8,976 nucleotides of DNA. Source: Coriobacteriales bacterium. Its GTDB lineage: Bacteria; Actinomycetota; Coriobacteriia; Coriobacteriales; CADBOM01. The stretch is from NCBI GenBank assembly GCA_017515355.1, contig JAFWGD010000205.1, positions 1-8,976 on the forward strand, given 5' to 3'. Under the pieces are notes generated by a model. It was not told the DNA's origin and did not search any database. It worked only from the letters and a program-made list of their open reading frames with translations. The position numbers and the translations under genes are program-made. Shown here piece after piece: positions 1 through 6,264 of the stretch (position 1 is the first letter of the stretch; each line of letters starts with the position of its first letter).

Positions 1-629
1 ACCTCACCATCGATGGGTCAAAGTTCTCCGGCAACGCCTTCTTCTCCAACTCTGCGGCGCGCTGCCATCATGGAACGTTGATGCTCGGTGTGGATATGTC
101 GAGGCTCTCGCGCTATCTGATTCCCGACAAGCGCAAGCTCGAGGCCAAGGGGATCGACTCGGTTCGCTCGCGCGTCGTCAACCTTGGCGACATATGCGCG
201 GACGTCACCCCCGAAAGCGTGCAGCTCGCGATGGTCGCGGCGCTCGCGCAGGTCTGCGGACGCGAAGCCATCGAACTCGAGCCCTCGCGCATCGACTGGG
301 TACGCGTTGCGCAGCTCGAGGAGCATCTCTCCTCGCGCGCTTGGAAGCTCGGAAGTTCACAGAGGTTCACGCACTCGTTTGAGGATCGCTTCGAGTGGGG
401 TGGAGTGCAGATCGAGCTCATCGTCCGCGGTGGCGACATCATAGACGCGCAGGTCTTTTCCGACGCGATGGACGCAGAGGCGATCGAACGCGTGTCGGAA
501 TCGCTGCGTGGGATTGCCTACGAGCGCGATGAGATGCTTCGCGCCATCCGATGCGCCCTGCTGCCCGACTCGGAGCAAATGCTGCACGACCTCGAAAAAA
601 TGGTCGTCGAGGGCATGGACGGGGCGTAG
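1..629 (+). CDS. lplA: Lipoate-protein ligase A, C-terminal part (5' end outside window)
   Basis: The reading frame is open from base 3 to the TAG at 627-629, giving the last 208 residues. LplA activates free lipoate with ATP to lipoyl-AMP and transfers it to a lysine of lipoyl-carrier proteins (GcvH, E2 subunits) in the cytoplasm. The fragment starts inside the catalytic domain: D-G-S-K-F-S-G matches the conserved motif whose lysine contacts lipoyl-AMP (K133 in E. coli LplA), here fragment residue 7, followed by CHHGTLM and RLSRYLIPDKRKLEAKGI, which resemble the E. coli sequence closely. RSRVVNL follows. The last ~90 residues are the accessory domain (FEWGGVQIEL, then AQVFSDAMD). About 125 N-terminal residues should lie upstream. 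Spacing of 46 bases to the lpd start suggests co-transcription. Family assignment is confident; the target protein is not visible. Confidence 0.93.
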   Translation, partial: LTIDGSKFSGNAFFSNSAARCHHGTLMLGVDMSRLSRYLIPDKRKLEAKGIDSVRSRVVNLGDICADVTPESVQLAMVAALAQVCGREAIELEPSRIDWVRVAQLEEHLSSRAWKLGSSQRFTHSFEDRFEWGGVQIELIVRGGDIIDAQVFSDAMDAEAIERVSESLRGIAYERDEMLRAIRCALLPDSEQMLHDLEKMVVEGMDGA

Positions 630-675
630 CGCGCGCTATAGTTAGCGAACCTTAGATTTGAAAGCGGAGGAAACG

Positions 676-2079
676 ATGGAAAGATGCCAGATTGCGATTA
701 TCGGCGCCGGTCCTGGCGGCTATGTGGCTGCCATCAGGGCGGCTCAGCTCGGCCTCGATACGGTGCTCATCGAACGCCGCGATCTCGGCGGCACGTGCCT
801 TAACAGGGGCTGCATTCCCACAAAGACGCTCGTCCACACCTCCGAGGTCTTCTTCGAGGCAAAGGGCGGAGCGGAGATCGGCATCGTCGCCCCTGAGGCC
901 ACTATCGATTACGAGGCGCTGCGCGCTCGCAAGGCTGCCGTAGTCGATCAGATCGTCGGTGGTGTGGAGAAGCTCGTCTCCGCGAACAAGATCCGCCTCA
1001 TCCGCGGCAATGCGCGCATCATCGCCCCTGGGCAAGTCAGCGTGGAGACTCCCGAGGGCATCGTCGAGCTCGAGTGCGGAGACATCGTCATCGCGATCGG
1101 CACAGACCCTGGCAAGCTAGGAATCCCCGGCGAGGACCTGCCGGGAGTCTACGATTCCGACGGCATCCTCGACGAGATTCCGCAGCTAAAACGCCCAATC
1201 GTCCTTGGCGCGGGCACCATAGGCATGGAGTTCGCGGGCATCTACGCGGGCTTCGGCGCCGAGGTCTCTGTAATCGCGCGCAACAAGGTCCTCTCGAAGT
1301 ACAGCAAGGATCTCGTGGCCAACCTCACCTCTGCCATGAAGAAGCAGGGCTGCACCTTCTACACCCAGTCTCCGCAGAAGGCGATCGAGCGAGACGGCGA
1401 CGACTACGTCGTGGTCTGCGAGCACAACGGCGAGAGGCTTGAGGTGCGCGGCGATGGCGTGTTGATCTCGATCGGCCGCAAGGTCGACACCGAGTCGCTG
1501 TTCGACGAGTCGCTCGGAATCGAGCTGTCAGGCCAACAGATCGCCGTCGATGCGGAGTTCAAGACATCGGTGGAGCATATCTACGCGATTGGAGACTGCG
1601 CTGCTAGCGGCAAGCCCCAGCTCGCCCATGCGGCTTCGGCTCAGGGAATCGCGGTGGTCAGCGCGATCGCGGGCGTCGAATGCGAGATCGACCAGGGCAC
1701 CGTGCCCTCCTGCATATACACCAATCCCGAGGTTGCCGTCGTAGGCATCACCGAGCACATCGCCAAGGAGCGCGGCATAGACGTGCGCATCGCGAAGTTC
1801 CCTATGGGCGGCAATGGCAGGAGCGTCGTTGCCGGAATAGATCGCGGCTTCATCAAGCTGATCGCCGATGCAGATGATCGCATCATCGGTGCGGAGTTGC
1901 TTTGCGGCAGGGCCACCGACATCATCGGCGAGCTGTGTCTTGCGATAGCCAATCGTCTCACCGTTTCCGACATGGCCAGAGCAATTCACCCGCATCCCAC
2001 CTTCGTGGAGGGAGTGGGGGAGGCCGTCGAGGCGTTCGGCATTGGAGCCATCCATGCGATCCCATCGAGGAAGCGCTAG
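676..2079 (+). CDS. lpdA: Dihydrolipoyl dehydrogenase (E3 / L-protein)
   Basis: This flavoprotein re-oxidises dihydrolipoamide on the lipoyl carrier using NAD+. The product is 467 residues, the normal family length. Visible motifs in order are the N-terminal FAD dinucleotide fold GAGPGG (10-15), the redox disulfide in GGTCLNRGCIPTK (C41 and C46), the NAD-binding GAGTIGMEFAG (178 on), the second FAD motif YAIGDCAA (303-310), and the C-terminal interface motif HPHPTFVEGVGE with the catalytic dyad His440/Glu445. The start is the ATG at 676 because GGAGG lies 6 bases upstream; an in-frame TTG at 658 would place the ribosome site inside the gene. It follows lplA on the same strand, so the two probably serve one lipoylated complex. 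Glycine cleavage is a reasonable guess in an anaerobe, but no gcv gene is in view. No missing residues noted. Confidence 0.95.
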   Translation: MERCQIAIIGAGPGGYVAAIRAAQLGLDTVLIERRDLGGTCLNRGCIPTKTLVHTSEVFFEAKGGAEIGIVAPEATIDYEALRARKAAVVDQIVGGVEKLVSANKIRLIRGNARIIAPGQVSVETPEGIVELECGDIVIAIGTDPGKLGIPGEDLPGVYDSDGILDEIPQLKRPIVLGAGTIGMEFAGIYAGFGAEVSVIARNKVLSKYSKDLVANLTSAMKKQGCTFYTQSPQKAIERDGDDYVVVCEHNGERLEVRGDGVLISIGRKVDTESLFDESLGIELSGQQIAVDAEFKTSVEHIYAIGDCAASGKPQLAHAASAQGIAVVSAIAGVECEIDQGTVPSCIYTNPEVAVVGITEHIAKERGIDVRIAKFPMGGNGRSVVAGIDRGFIKLIADADDRIIGAELLCGRATDIIGELCLAIANRLTVSDMARAIHPHPTFVEGVGEAVEAFGIGAIHAIPSRKR

Positions 2080-2179
2080 CGGCTAGCCGAGGCTCTCCAG
2101 GCATTCCAAACGTAATAGCATCTTTGCGAAGCTGGCTCGTGCGCATGCGCTCGACGAAGTTGTCGCATATGTTGAAGAT

Positions 2180-2200
2180 ATGCATTTCATAGAATTGCAT
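2180..2200. promoter_or_regulatory. 21-bp operator-like imperfect inverted repeat
   Basis: The left arm ATGCA-x-TTC is mirrored by the right arm GAA-x-TGCAT around a 3-base centre, so 16 of 21 positions are symmetric. A second small inverted repeat, GCATAT/ATATGC (2165-2170 and 2178-2183), overlaps its left edge. Two 10-base words differing at one position (TTTCATAGAA at 2185-2194, TTGCATAGAA at 2195-2204) also overlap it. Its centre is about 46 bases upstream of the transcription start predicted from the downstream -10 box, a position that would suit an activator or a repressor blocking the weak -35 region. The regulator is unknown. Confidence 0.45.
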
Positions 2201-2223
2201 AGAACGAGCTGCGAGCAGTCTTG

Positions 2224-2229
2224 TATACT
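2224..2229 (+). promoter_or_regulatory. Candidate -10 box (TATACT) of the surface/ExbB operon
   Basis: TATACT differs from the consensus TATAAT at one base. Seventeen bases upstream the sequence is AGAACG (2201-2206), a poor -35, which fits a promoter dependent on a factor bound at the adjacent dyad. The predicted start near 2236 leaves a leader of about 100 bases before the TTG start codon at 2340. This is a motif match by eye only. Confidence 0.4.
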
Positions 2230-2268
2230 TTGCACGAACTGCGTTTGAGCAGCAAAAAGCTTGTTTTT

Positions 2269-2285
2269 CGGCGGTAAGGCCGCCG
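2269..2285 (+). promoter_or_regulatory. GC-rich hairpin in the 5' leader
   Basis: CGGCGG (2269-2274) pairs with CCGCCG (2280-2285) around a TAAGG loop, six G-C/C-G pairs. It is preceded by an A-run/T-run pair (AAAAA, GCTTG loop, TTTTT at about 2254-2268). With no T-run after the hairpin it is not a standard terminator. It lies well upstream of the ribosome site, so it may stabilise the transcript or form part of a regulatory leader. Confidence 0.35.
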
Positions 2286-2339
2286 TAAAGGCCCGAAGAG
2301 GCGGAAGGGTTGCCCAGTTCATACGGACGAGGGGGAATA

Positions 2340-4127
2340 TTGAGCAAATTTGTACAAATATGCAAAACTCCAGTTAGTGCAGCGCTGGCCTTCGTCCTTG
2401 CGTTGACAATTGGCATGCTTGCTTCCGCGGGCACCGCTCAGGCGGATGAGCCCGCGATTGCCGATGGGAACTACAACGTAACCGTATCCACCTCTTTTTC
2501 CACGCTCGGCCTTCAGAGCAGCGCGACTCTCTCCATATCCGGAGGGAGCGGAATCCTGACCGTAACCAGCCTTCCGGCATTCGATGGTGCCGGATGCCCC
2601 AGGTTCGACAAGCTCGCCAAGGGCCAGCGCACCTCGGCTCCCGCGAATCCTAGCGACCCCTCGATCAACTGGATCTCGGGCATCCCGGTCTACGGCGCAT
2701 CCGATGGTTCAGACCAGGGCTATTACGATGGAACTGGGTATGCGATTGGGTATAGGTACAAGATTCCGGTCACCCAAAGCGAGATTCAAAATGGCGTGCC
2801 GTACTTCGTCAGGTACACCGACCATTACGTCAGCTCCTCGGGTTCAACCGATAACGCTGGACAGTATTCTGGCAAGAGGGACTATTCCATCACGATATCC
2901 GGGCTTCCGGAGCCAGTTTCGCCAGACGACCCGGAGCCAGATGATCCCGAGCCCGAGCTCATCGACATCTCCAGTGCGTATATCTCCGACATCCCCGATC
3001 AGACATGGACCGGCAGTCCGATAGAGCCTTCCTTTGAAGTGACTCTCGTGGTTGATGGCCAGAGCCGTGCTCTCGAGCCTGGAACGGATTACACCGTGGC
3101 ATGGAGCGATAACACCGATCCGGGCACGGCCACTGTGACGATCAGCGGCAATGGAAGCTACTTCGGTTCCGTCTCCGCTACCTTCCAGATCGTGGAGGAA
3201 GCTCCGGAACCCTCCAAGATCGACGAGGTCAAGGCCATGATCGACCAGCTGCCCACCGATTCCTATGCGATCACCGCGGAACACATCGAGTTGATCGCCA
3301 AGGCCGAGGAAGCCTTCAAGGCGCTCACCGAGGAGGAGCAAGCCCAACTCGACATCGAGGAGGCCTCGAGTAGCCAGCCATACGGGCGCATCCTCGAGAC
3401 TGCGGTCTGGACCGTCACCTCGTTCACCACCGTCGACAACTCCACCACGCTTGTAAACGGCACCTACACCAACAAGGCCGTCATTGCCTCCGATATGGGC
3501 AAGAGCACCTCTCCTCGCCAGCGCACGTGGACTTTGCAGTCGATTACCGCAAAAGACGGCAAGGCCTTCGCCAAGATCAAGTGGGATGGATACACTCCGC
3601 TAGAATCGCTGCGGATTGGCAACAAGTACTACAGCAACCTCGCAACCGACGGTTCATCGGTCTTTGAAATCCCTGTTGACCTCAATTCCGACATGTACTT
3701 CGCCGTCAAGGCGAAGGGCGCCACCGACGCAACCGATGCGATTGCCTATCATATGGTGATCACTATGGACGAGTCATCCGCCAAGCCTGACAAGGAGTCT
3801 GACAATCCTGCCGACAAGATTCCCGATGCCGCCGACAAGGCCTCCGAGAGTGGCAAGAACGCCAAAGCCTCCACCTCTGGCAGGAGCGGAATCGGCAGCT
3901 CGCTCCGAAGGCCCGCAGGCTCGCGCTCGGGCCGCGGCTCGAACGATGGCCTGCAGAAGGCCTCGTACTCGTCAAGTTCCGACGGATTCGTCACCGCCAG
4001 CACCACTGGCGCCGGACTTCAGAGCGACAACCCCAAGGCCCTGATTGCGCTTCTCATAATTCTTGGCGGCGCCATCATCGTCGGCGCCACCGGATTCACG
4101 GCGCGTTTCCGTAAGCTGGGTAAATGA
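2340..4127 (+). CDS. Membrane-anchored surface protein with NEAT-like and Ig-like domains
   Basis: A 595-residue exported protein, not recognised as a named gene. The TTG at 2340 is chosen because GAGGGGG ends 4 bases upstream and it gives a clean signal peptide (basic start, hydrophobic 12-30, cleavage after AQA at 35). Then follow a beta-rich domain opening ADGNYNVTV (~41-188), a Pro/Asp/Glu linker, a bacterial Ig-like domain (~208-285, with GTDYTV and GTATVTISGNGSYFG), a helical FIVAR-like segment (~292-340, EEAFKALTEEEQAQL), a second beta domain opening NGTYTNKAV (~373-477), a Ser/Lys/Arg-rich linker, a transmembrane helix (~567-586) and a short basic tail. There is no LPXTG motif. The beta domains resemble the NEAT-like modules of Gram-positive surface proteins but lack the classic heme-binding Y-xxx-Y. 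The gene overlaps the next by 4 bases. The ligand is unknown. Confidence 0.85.
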   Translation: MSKFVQICKTPVSAALAFVLALTIGMLASAGTAQADEPAIADGNYNVTVSTSFSTLGLQSSATLSISGGSGILTVTSLPAFDGAGCPRFDKLAKGQRTSAPANPSDPSINWISGIPVYGASDGSDQGYYDGTGYAIGYRYKIPVTQSEIQNGVPYFVRYTDHYVSSSGSTDNAGQYSGKRDYSITISGLPEPVSPDDPEPDDPEPELIDISSAYISDIPDQTWTGSPIEPSFEVTLVVDGQSRALEPGTDYTVAWSDNTDPGTATVTISGNGSYFGSVSATFQIVEEAPEPSKIDEVKAMIDQLPTDSYAITAEHIELIAKAEEAFKALTEEEQAQLDIEEASSSQPYGRILETAVWTVTSFTTVDNSTTLVNGTYTNKAVIASDMGKSTSPRQRTWTLQSITAKDGKAFAKIKWDGYTPLESLRIGNKYYSNLATDGSSVFEIPVDLNSDMYFAVKAKGATDATDAIAYHMVITMDESSAKPDKESDNPADKIPDAADKASESGKNAKASTSGRSGIGSSLRRPAGSRSGRGSNDGLQKASYSSSSDGFVTASTTGAGLQSDNPKALIALLIILGGAIIVGATGFTARFRKLGK

Positions 4128-5056
4128 TGAAGGCTATCTCTCGCTCTCATCTGCTGTTGACCGCGCTGTTCGCGGCTATTCTCATGTTCGCCTTCGCGCC
4201 CTCGACGGCTCACGCAACCTATGCCGACGTCGCCGAGAAGTACTCCGCTGGGCAGGATCTTCCGGCCCATGGCGACATAGTCTATGGCGAGGACATTCCA
4301 GATGGAACCTATGTCGTACCAGCGGTTACAACCTCGACTATGTGCATTCTCTCCCATCCGAACACTGGGGAGCGAAATTGCTGCGTTATCAAGGTGAGCA
4401 ACGGCAACATCGTCGCCTCGTTCAGCTTCTCGAAGGCATACAATGCGATCTTCTTCGGTACGGCCGAAGAGGCTGCTGCATCCACCAATGACGATGGTTC
4501 CGATGGCTCCTCCTACATTTTCGGAGATCCTCCCAGCGGCTACGTTCCGCATCTCTTTTCGATTACTGTTCCTGCGCTCAACTACCCCTTCGAGCTAGCA
4601 ACGTACAGCGGGGGCACCAAGTCCCATGATCAGGCAGCATGGTATTCGCGCAAGGTCATACTCCTCTCAACTCCCGAGATCGAGGATGCGATCAACAACA
4701 GGCCGCATGACGACTCCTCCGACGATCCCGCTCCGGTCACTCCTGGAGGTAACTCTGGTTCGGGCGGCTCCTCTGGTGGCGCTGGACCTGCTGGCGGCGA
4801 TGGCGGCTCGCAAGGCTCTGGAGGCTCGGGATCTGCGGCTCAGCAGTCTGCTTCGCAGCTGCGGGGAGTCGAGCTCACCATAGCCAGCCTCGATGATTCG
4901 CAATCGCAGGGCTCTGCCGGAGCAGCGGCTGCTGCGGAGAGGGGGCTCTCTCCTCAAGCGCTCATAGCAATCGTATTCGGCGTCACCCTTTTGGCGGGCA
5001 TCGCTTGGAGAACCATAGGCTTCGTCAGGGGCAAGAGGCAAAAGGTGGCCCGATAA
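4124..5056 (+). CDS. Membrane-anchored surface protein with one NEAT-like domain
   Basis: A 310-residue exported protein whose ATG overlaps the upstream stop (ATGA), so translation is probably coupled; a second ATG follows at 4127. It has a signal peptide to about residue 31 (cleavage after AHA), then a single beta domain (~55-185) with DGTYVVPAV, a Cys at 74 and adjacent Cys86-Cys87, the helical FFGTAEEAAAS (110-120), and a closing strand AWYSRKVIL. This order (D-G-x-Y, the G-T-x-E-E-A-A segment, a final WY-x-R strand) is that of a recurring domain in surface proteins of anaerobic Firmicutes and Coriobacteriia that I relate to NEAT. A Gly/Ser-rich linker (~208-240) leads to a transmembrane helix (~279-297) and a basic tail. 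Binding of heme or another metal ligand is inference. It lies 49 bases before the ExbB-type gene. Confidence 0.85.
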   Translation: MMKAISRSHLLLTALFAAILMFAFAPSTAHATYADVAEKYSAGQDLPAHGDIVYGEDIPDGTYVVPAVTTSTMCILSHPNTGERNCCVIKVSNGNIVASFSFSKAYNAIFFGTAEEAAASTNDDGSDGSSYIFGDPPSGYVPHLFSITVPALNYPFELATYSGGTKSHDQAAWYSRKVILLSTPEIEDAINNRPHDDSSDDPAPVTPGGNSGSGGSSGGAGPAGGDGGSQGSGGSGSAAQQSASQLRGVELTIASLDDSQSQGSAGAAAAAERGLSPQALIAIVFGVTLLAGIAWRTIGFVRGKRQKVAR

Positions 5057-5105
5057 GCGTATCAATCATCGCAGCAAGGTTAGATTCTGAAAGGACTTTC
5101 GTTAG

Positions 5106-5879
5106 ATGCTAGTCGAAACAATGCACACAATGGCAAGCTCGCTCCAGGTGCCGGTGATCATCTTGCTCATCGCTCTCGTGGTGGTCGTCGTGGCGATTGT
5201 CGGAACGCTGATCGCCGAGGTCTTCACCGAGAGGCGCTACTTCAAGCTTTCGATCCCCGATCTCATCGATGAGCTGCAGGGCAACCCCGATACCGAGGGG
5301 GTCATCGCAGGCAGCGGAATGCTCGGTCGCCAGAAGAATGCGCTCATCGAGATAGTTTCTCATCCCGATGCGACTAAGGGCGAGCTCGAGTCGATGGCTG
5401 TGGAGCTCGTTGCCGAGGAACAGTCGCGTTTCGACAATCGCGTAAGGGTGACCGACTTCATCGCGAAGGCCGCGCCGCTGATCGGTCTGATGGGAACGCT
5501 GATTCCGCTTGGTCCTGGCATCATCGCAATCGGATCCGGCGATGTCGAGATCCTTTCGCAGAGCCTGCTGATCGCCTTCGATACGACGATTCTCGGATTG
5601 ATCGTCGCTGCGGTTTCGCTGCTCGTTTCCACGATTCGCAAGGCTTGGTATAACAAGTACATGGCTGCCTACGAAGCGGCTACGGAGTGCGTGCTCGAAA
5701 AGGCCTGCGAGCGAGTCGACGCGCGCGTTGCAGACGATGTGGTTCCAGTGATCGTCGAGCCCACCCCGATGGTGGGGCAATCCGAGCCCACGCCTGCGCT
5801 GTCGGCTCCAGCCAGCCCGAATTCCACGATGCCGCTCCCTGCGGCTTCGGCGAGCGAGGTGGACGATGATCAAGCGTAG
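5106..5879 (+). CDS. MotA/TolQ/ExbB-type proton channel protein
   Basis: A 257-residue membrane protein of the MotA/TolQ/ExbB superfamily. These form the stator ring of proton-driven motors, working with a one-TM partner that carries a membrane Asp. Three helices are visible: TM1 ~15-38, TM2 ~119-144 with PLIGLMGTLIPLGPG, matching the family's P-x-x-G-L-x-G-T signature, and TM3 ~152-176 with AFDTTILGLIVA, the helix holding the conserved threonine of the channel. A cytoplasmic helical region (~40-118) separates TM1 and TM2, as in ExbB/TolQ. The last ~50 residues are a Pro/Ala/Ser-rich extension that looks disordered. The ATG at 5106 has AAGGA ending 10 bases upstream; ATGs at 5121 and 5130 are possible alternatives. 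The stop overlaps the next gene by 14 bases. The partner and neighbours suggest that it energises the surface proteins. Confidence 0.9.
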   Translation: MLVETMHTMASSLQVPVIILLIALVVVVVAIVGTLIAEVFTERRYFKLSIPDLIDELQGNPDTEGVIAGSGMLGRQKNALIEIVSHPDATKGELESMAVELVAEEQSRFDNRVRVTDFIAKAAPLIGLMGTLIPLGPGIIAIGSGDVEILSQSLLIAFDTTILGLIVAAVSLLVSTIRKAWYNKYMAAYEAATECVLEKACERVDARVADDVVPVIVEPTPMVGQSEPTPALSAPASPNSTMPLPAASASEVDDDQA

Positions 5880-6168
5880 GCACGGAACCAGCCTGAACCG
5901 CAAGCGCGGTGCGAGCGGGGAAGACGTCAATCCCAGCGCGTATATCACCAACATCGCCGACTGCATGCTGGTGCTCGCGCTTGGACTTCTCGTAGCGCTT
6001 ATCGCGCGTTTCAACCTGCAACTCGATCAGCAGCCCGAGGAGCAGATCATCGGCATCGAGGTCAACATGGATGTCGACAACGATGGCGTCATCGACGATG
6101 GCTATGAGCAGAAGGGCGAGGTCTACTACGACTCGGCCACCGGCAAGTACTACTTGGTCCAGGATTAG
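5866..6168 (+). CDS. DUF2149 family protein, ExbD/TolR-like partner
   Basis: A 100-residue protein with a Lys/Arg-rich cytoplasmic start, one transmembrane helix (~27-47) and an outside tail. The VNP-x-x-x-x-T-N-I-A-D-x-M-L-V-L segment (21-37) and the closing GEVYYDSATGKYYLV are typical of DUF2149, a family commonly encoded beside MotA/TolQ/ExbB proteins in archaea and anaerobic bacteria. Asp32 at the start of the helix is placed like the proton-carrying Asp of ExbD, TolR and MotB, so I infer that this is the motor partner of the preceding gene. The tail contains DVDNDGVIDD (69-78), a D-x-D-x-D-G pattern like calcium-binding loops. The ATG at 5866 lies inside the upstream gene, overlapping it by 14 bases, with GAGGTGG just upstream. 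There is no peptidoglycan-binding OmpA-like domain, so any link to wall or surface proteins must be direct. Confidence 0.85.
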   Translation: MIKRRHGTSLNRKRGASGEDVNPSAYITNIADCMLVLALGLLVALIARFNLQLDQQPEEQIIGIEVNMDVDNDGVIDDGYEQKGEVYYDSATGKYYLVQD

Positions 6169-6195
6169 AAGCTCAACTGCGCACGAATCTATCAC

Positions 6196-6218
6196 AGCGC
6201 CTCACGATGTGGGGCGCT
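6196..6218 (+). terminator. Hairpin ending the surface/ExbB operon
   Basis: AGCGCCTCAC (6196-6205) pairs with GTGGGGCGCT (6209-6218) around a 3-base GAT loop, ten pairs including one T-G wobble. It lies 28 bases after the DUF2149 stop. The following T-run is short (TT, then CGCT), so termination may be only partial. The convergent VOC gene ends 46 bases further on and could share it. Confidence 0.6.
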
Positions 6219-6264
6219 TTCGCTATCTGCTGGCAGCTTGAGGCTTATCAAGATTGCACAGGCC

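Larger units (their letters stand above)
2080..2339 (+). other. 260-base intergenic leader before the surface-protein operon
   Basis: No credible gene lies here. Immediately after lpd is a GCTAGC-rich patch (2075-2090) with a short self-complementary core but no T-run, so I do not call a terminator. The middle carries several ATGCAT-like half sites and an operator-like dyad, then a candidate -10 box, then a long leader (about 2236-2339) with a GC hairpin. AT content is clearly higher in 2160-2265 than in the flanking genes, as expected for a promoter region. The leader does not match any riboswitch consensus I could recognise by eye. Confidence 0.6.

Noticed and set aside
658..675. TTG at 658 as the lpd start
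   Set aside because: GGAGG ending 6 bases before the ATG at 676 marks the later start, and family members begin close to the FAD-binding strand.
1528..2055. 175-codon minus-strand frame opposite lpd
   Set aside because: The plus strand carries the conserved C-terminal half of dihydrolipoyl dehydrogenase; the minus frame has no recognisable motif.
2071..2100. Terminator after lpd
   Set aside because: The GCTAGC repeats can pair only weakly and no T-run follows; read-through into the surface operon cannot be excluded.
2310..2339. TTG at 2310 as the start of the large surface protein
   Set aside because: The strong GAGGGGG site lies just before the TTG at 2340, and the shorter form has a normal signal peptide.
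2236..2339. Cobalamin or other known riboswitch in the leader
   Set aside because: I looked for the conserved boxes of common classes and saw none.
4000..4127. LPXTG sortase signal at the C-terminus of the surface proteins
   Set aside because: No LPXTG-like motif precedes either terminal helix; both look like plain transmembrane anchors.
4019..4552. 177-codon minus-strand frame across the junction of the two surface genes
   Set aside because: Both plus-strand genes have signal peptides, TM segments and coupled start/stop here; the reverse frame is a shadow.
5109..6014. 301-codon open frame on the minus strand opposite the ExbB-type gene
   Set aside because: It runs antisense through two genes with clear family motifs, has Arg/His-rich composition typical of shadow frames, and shows no domain.
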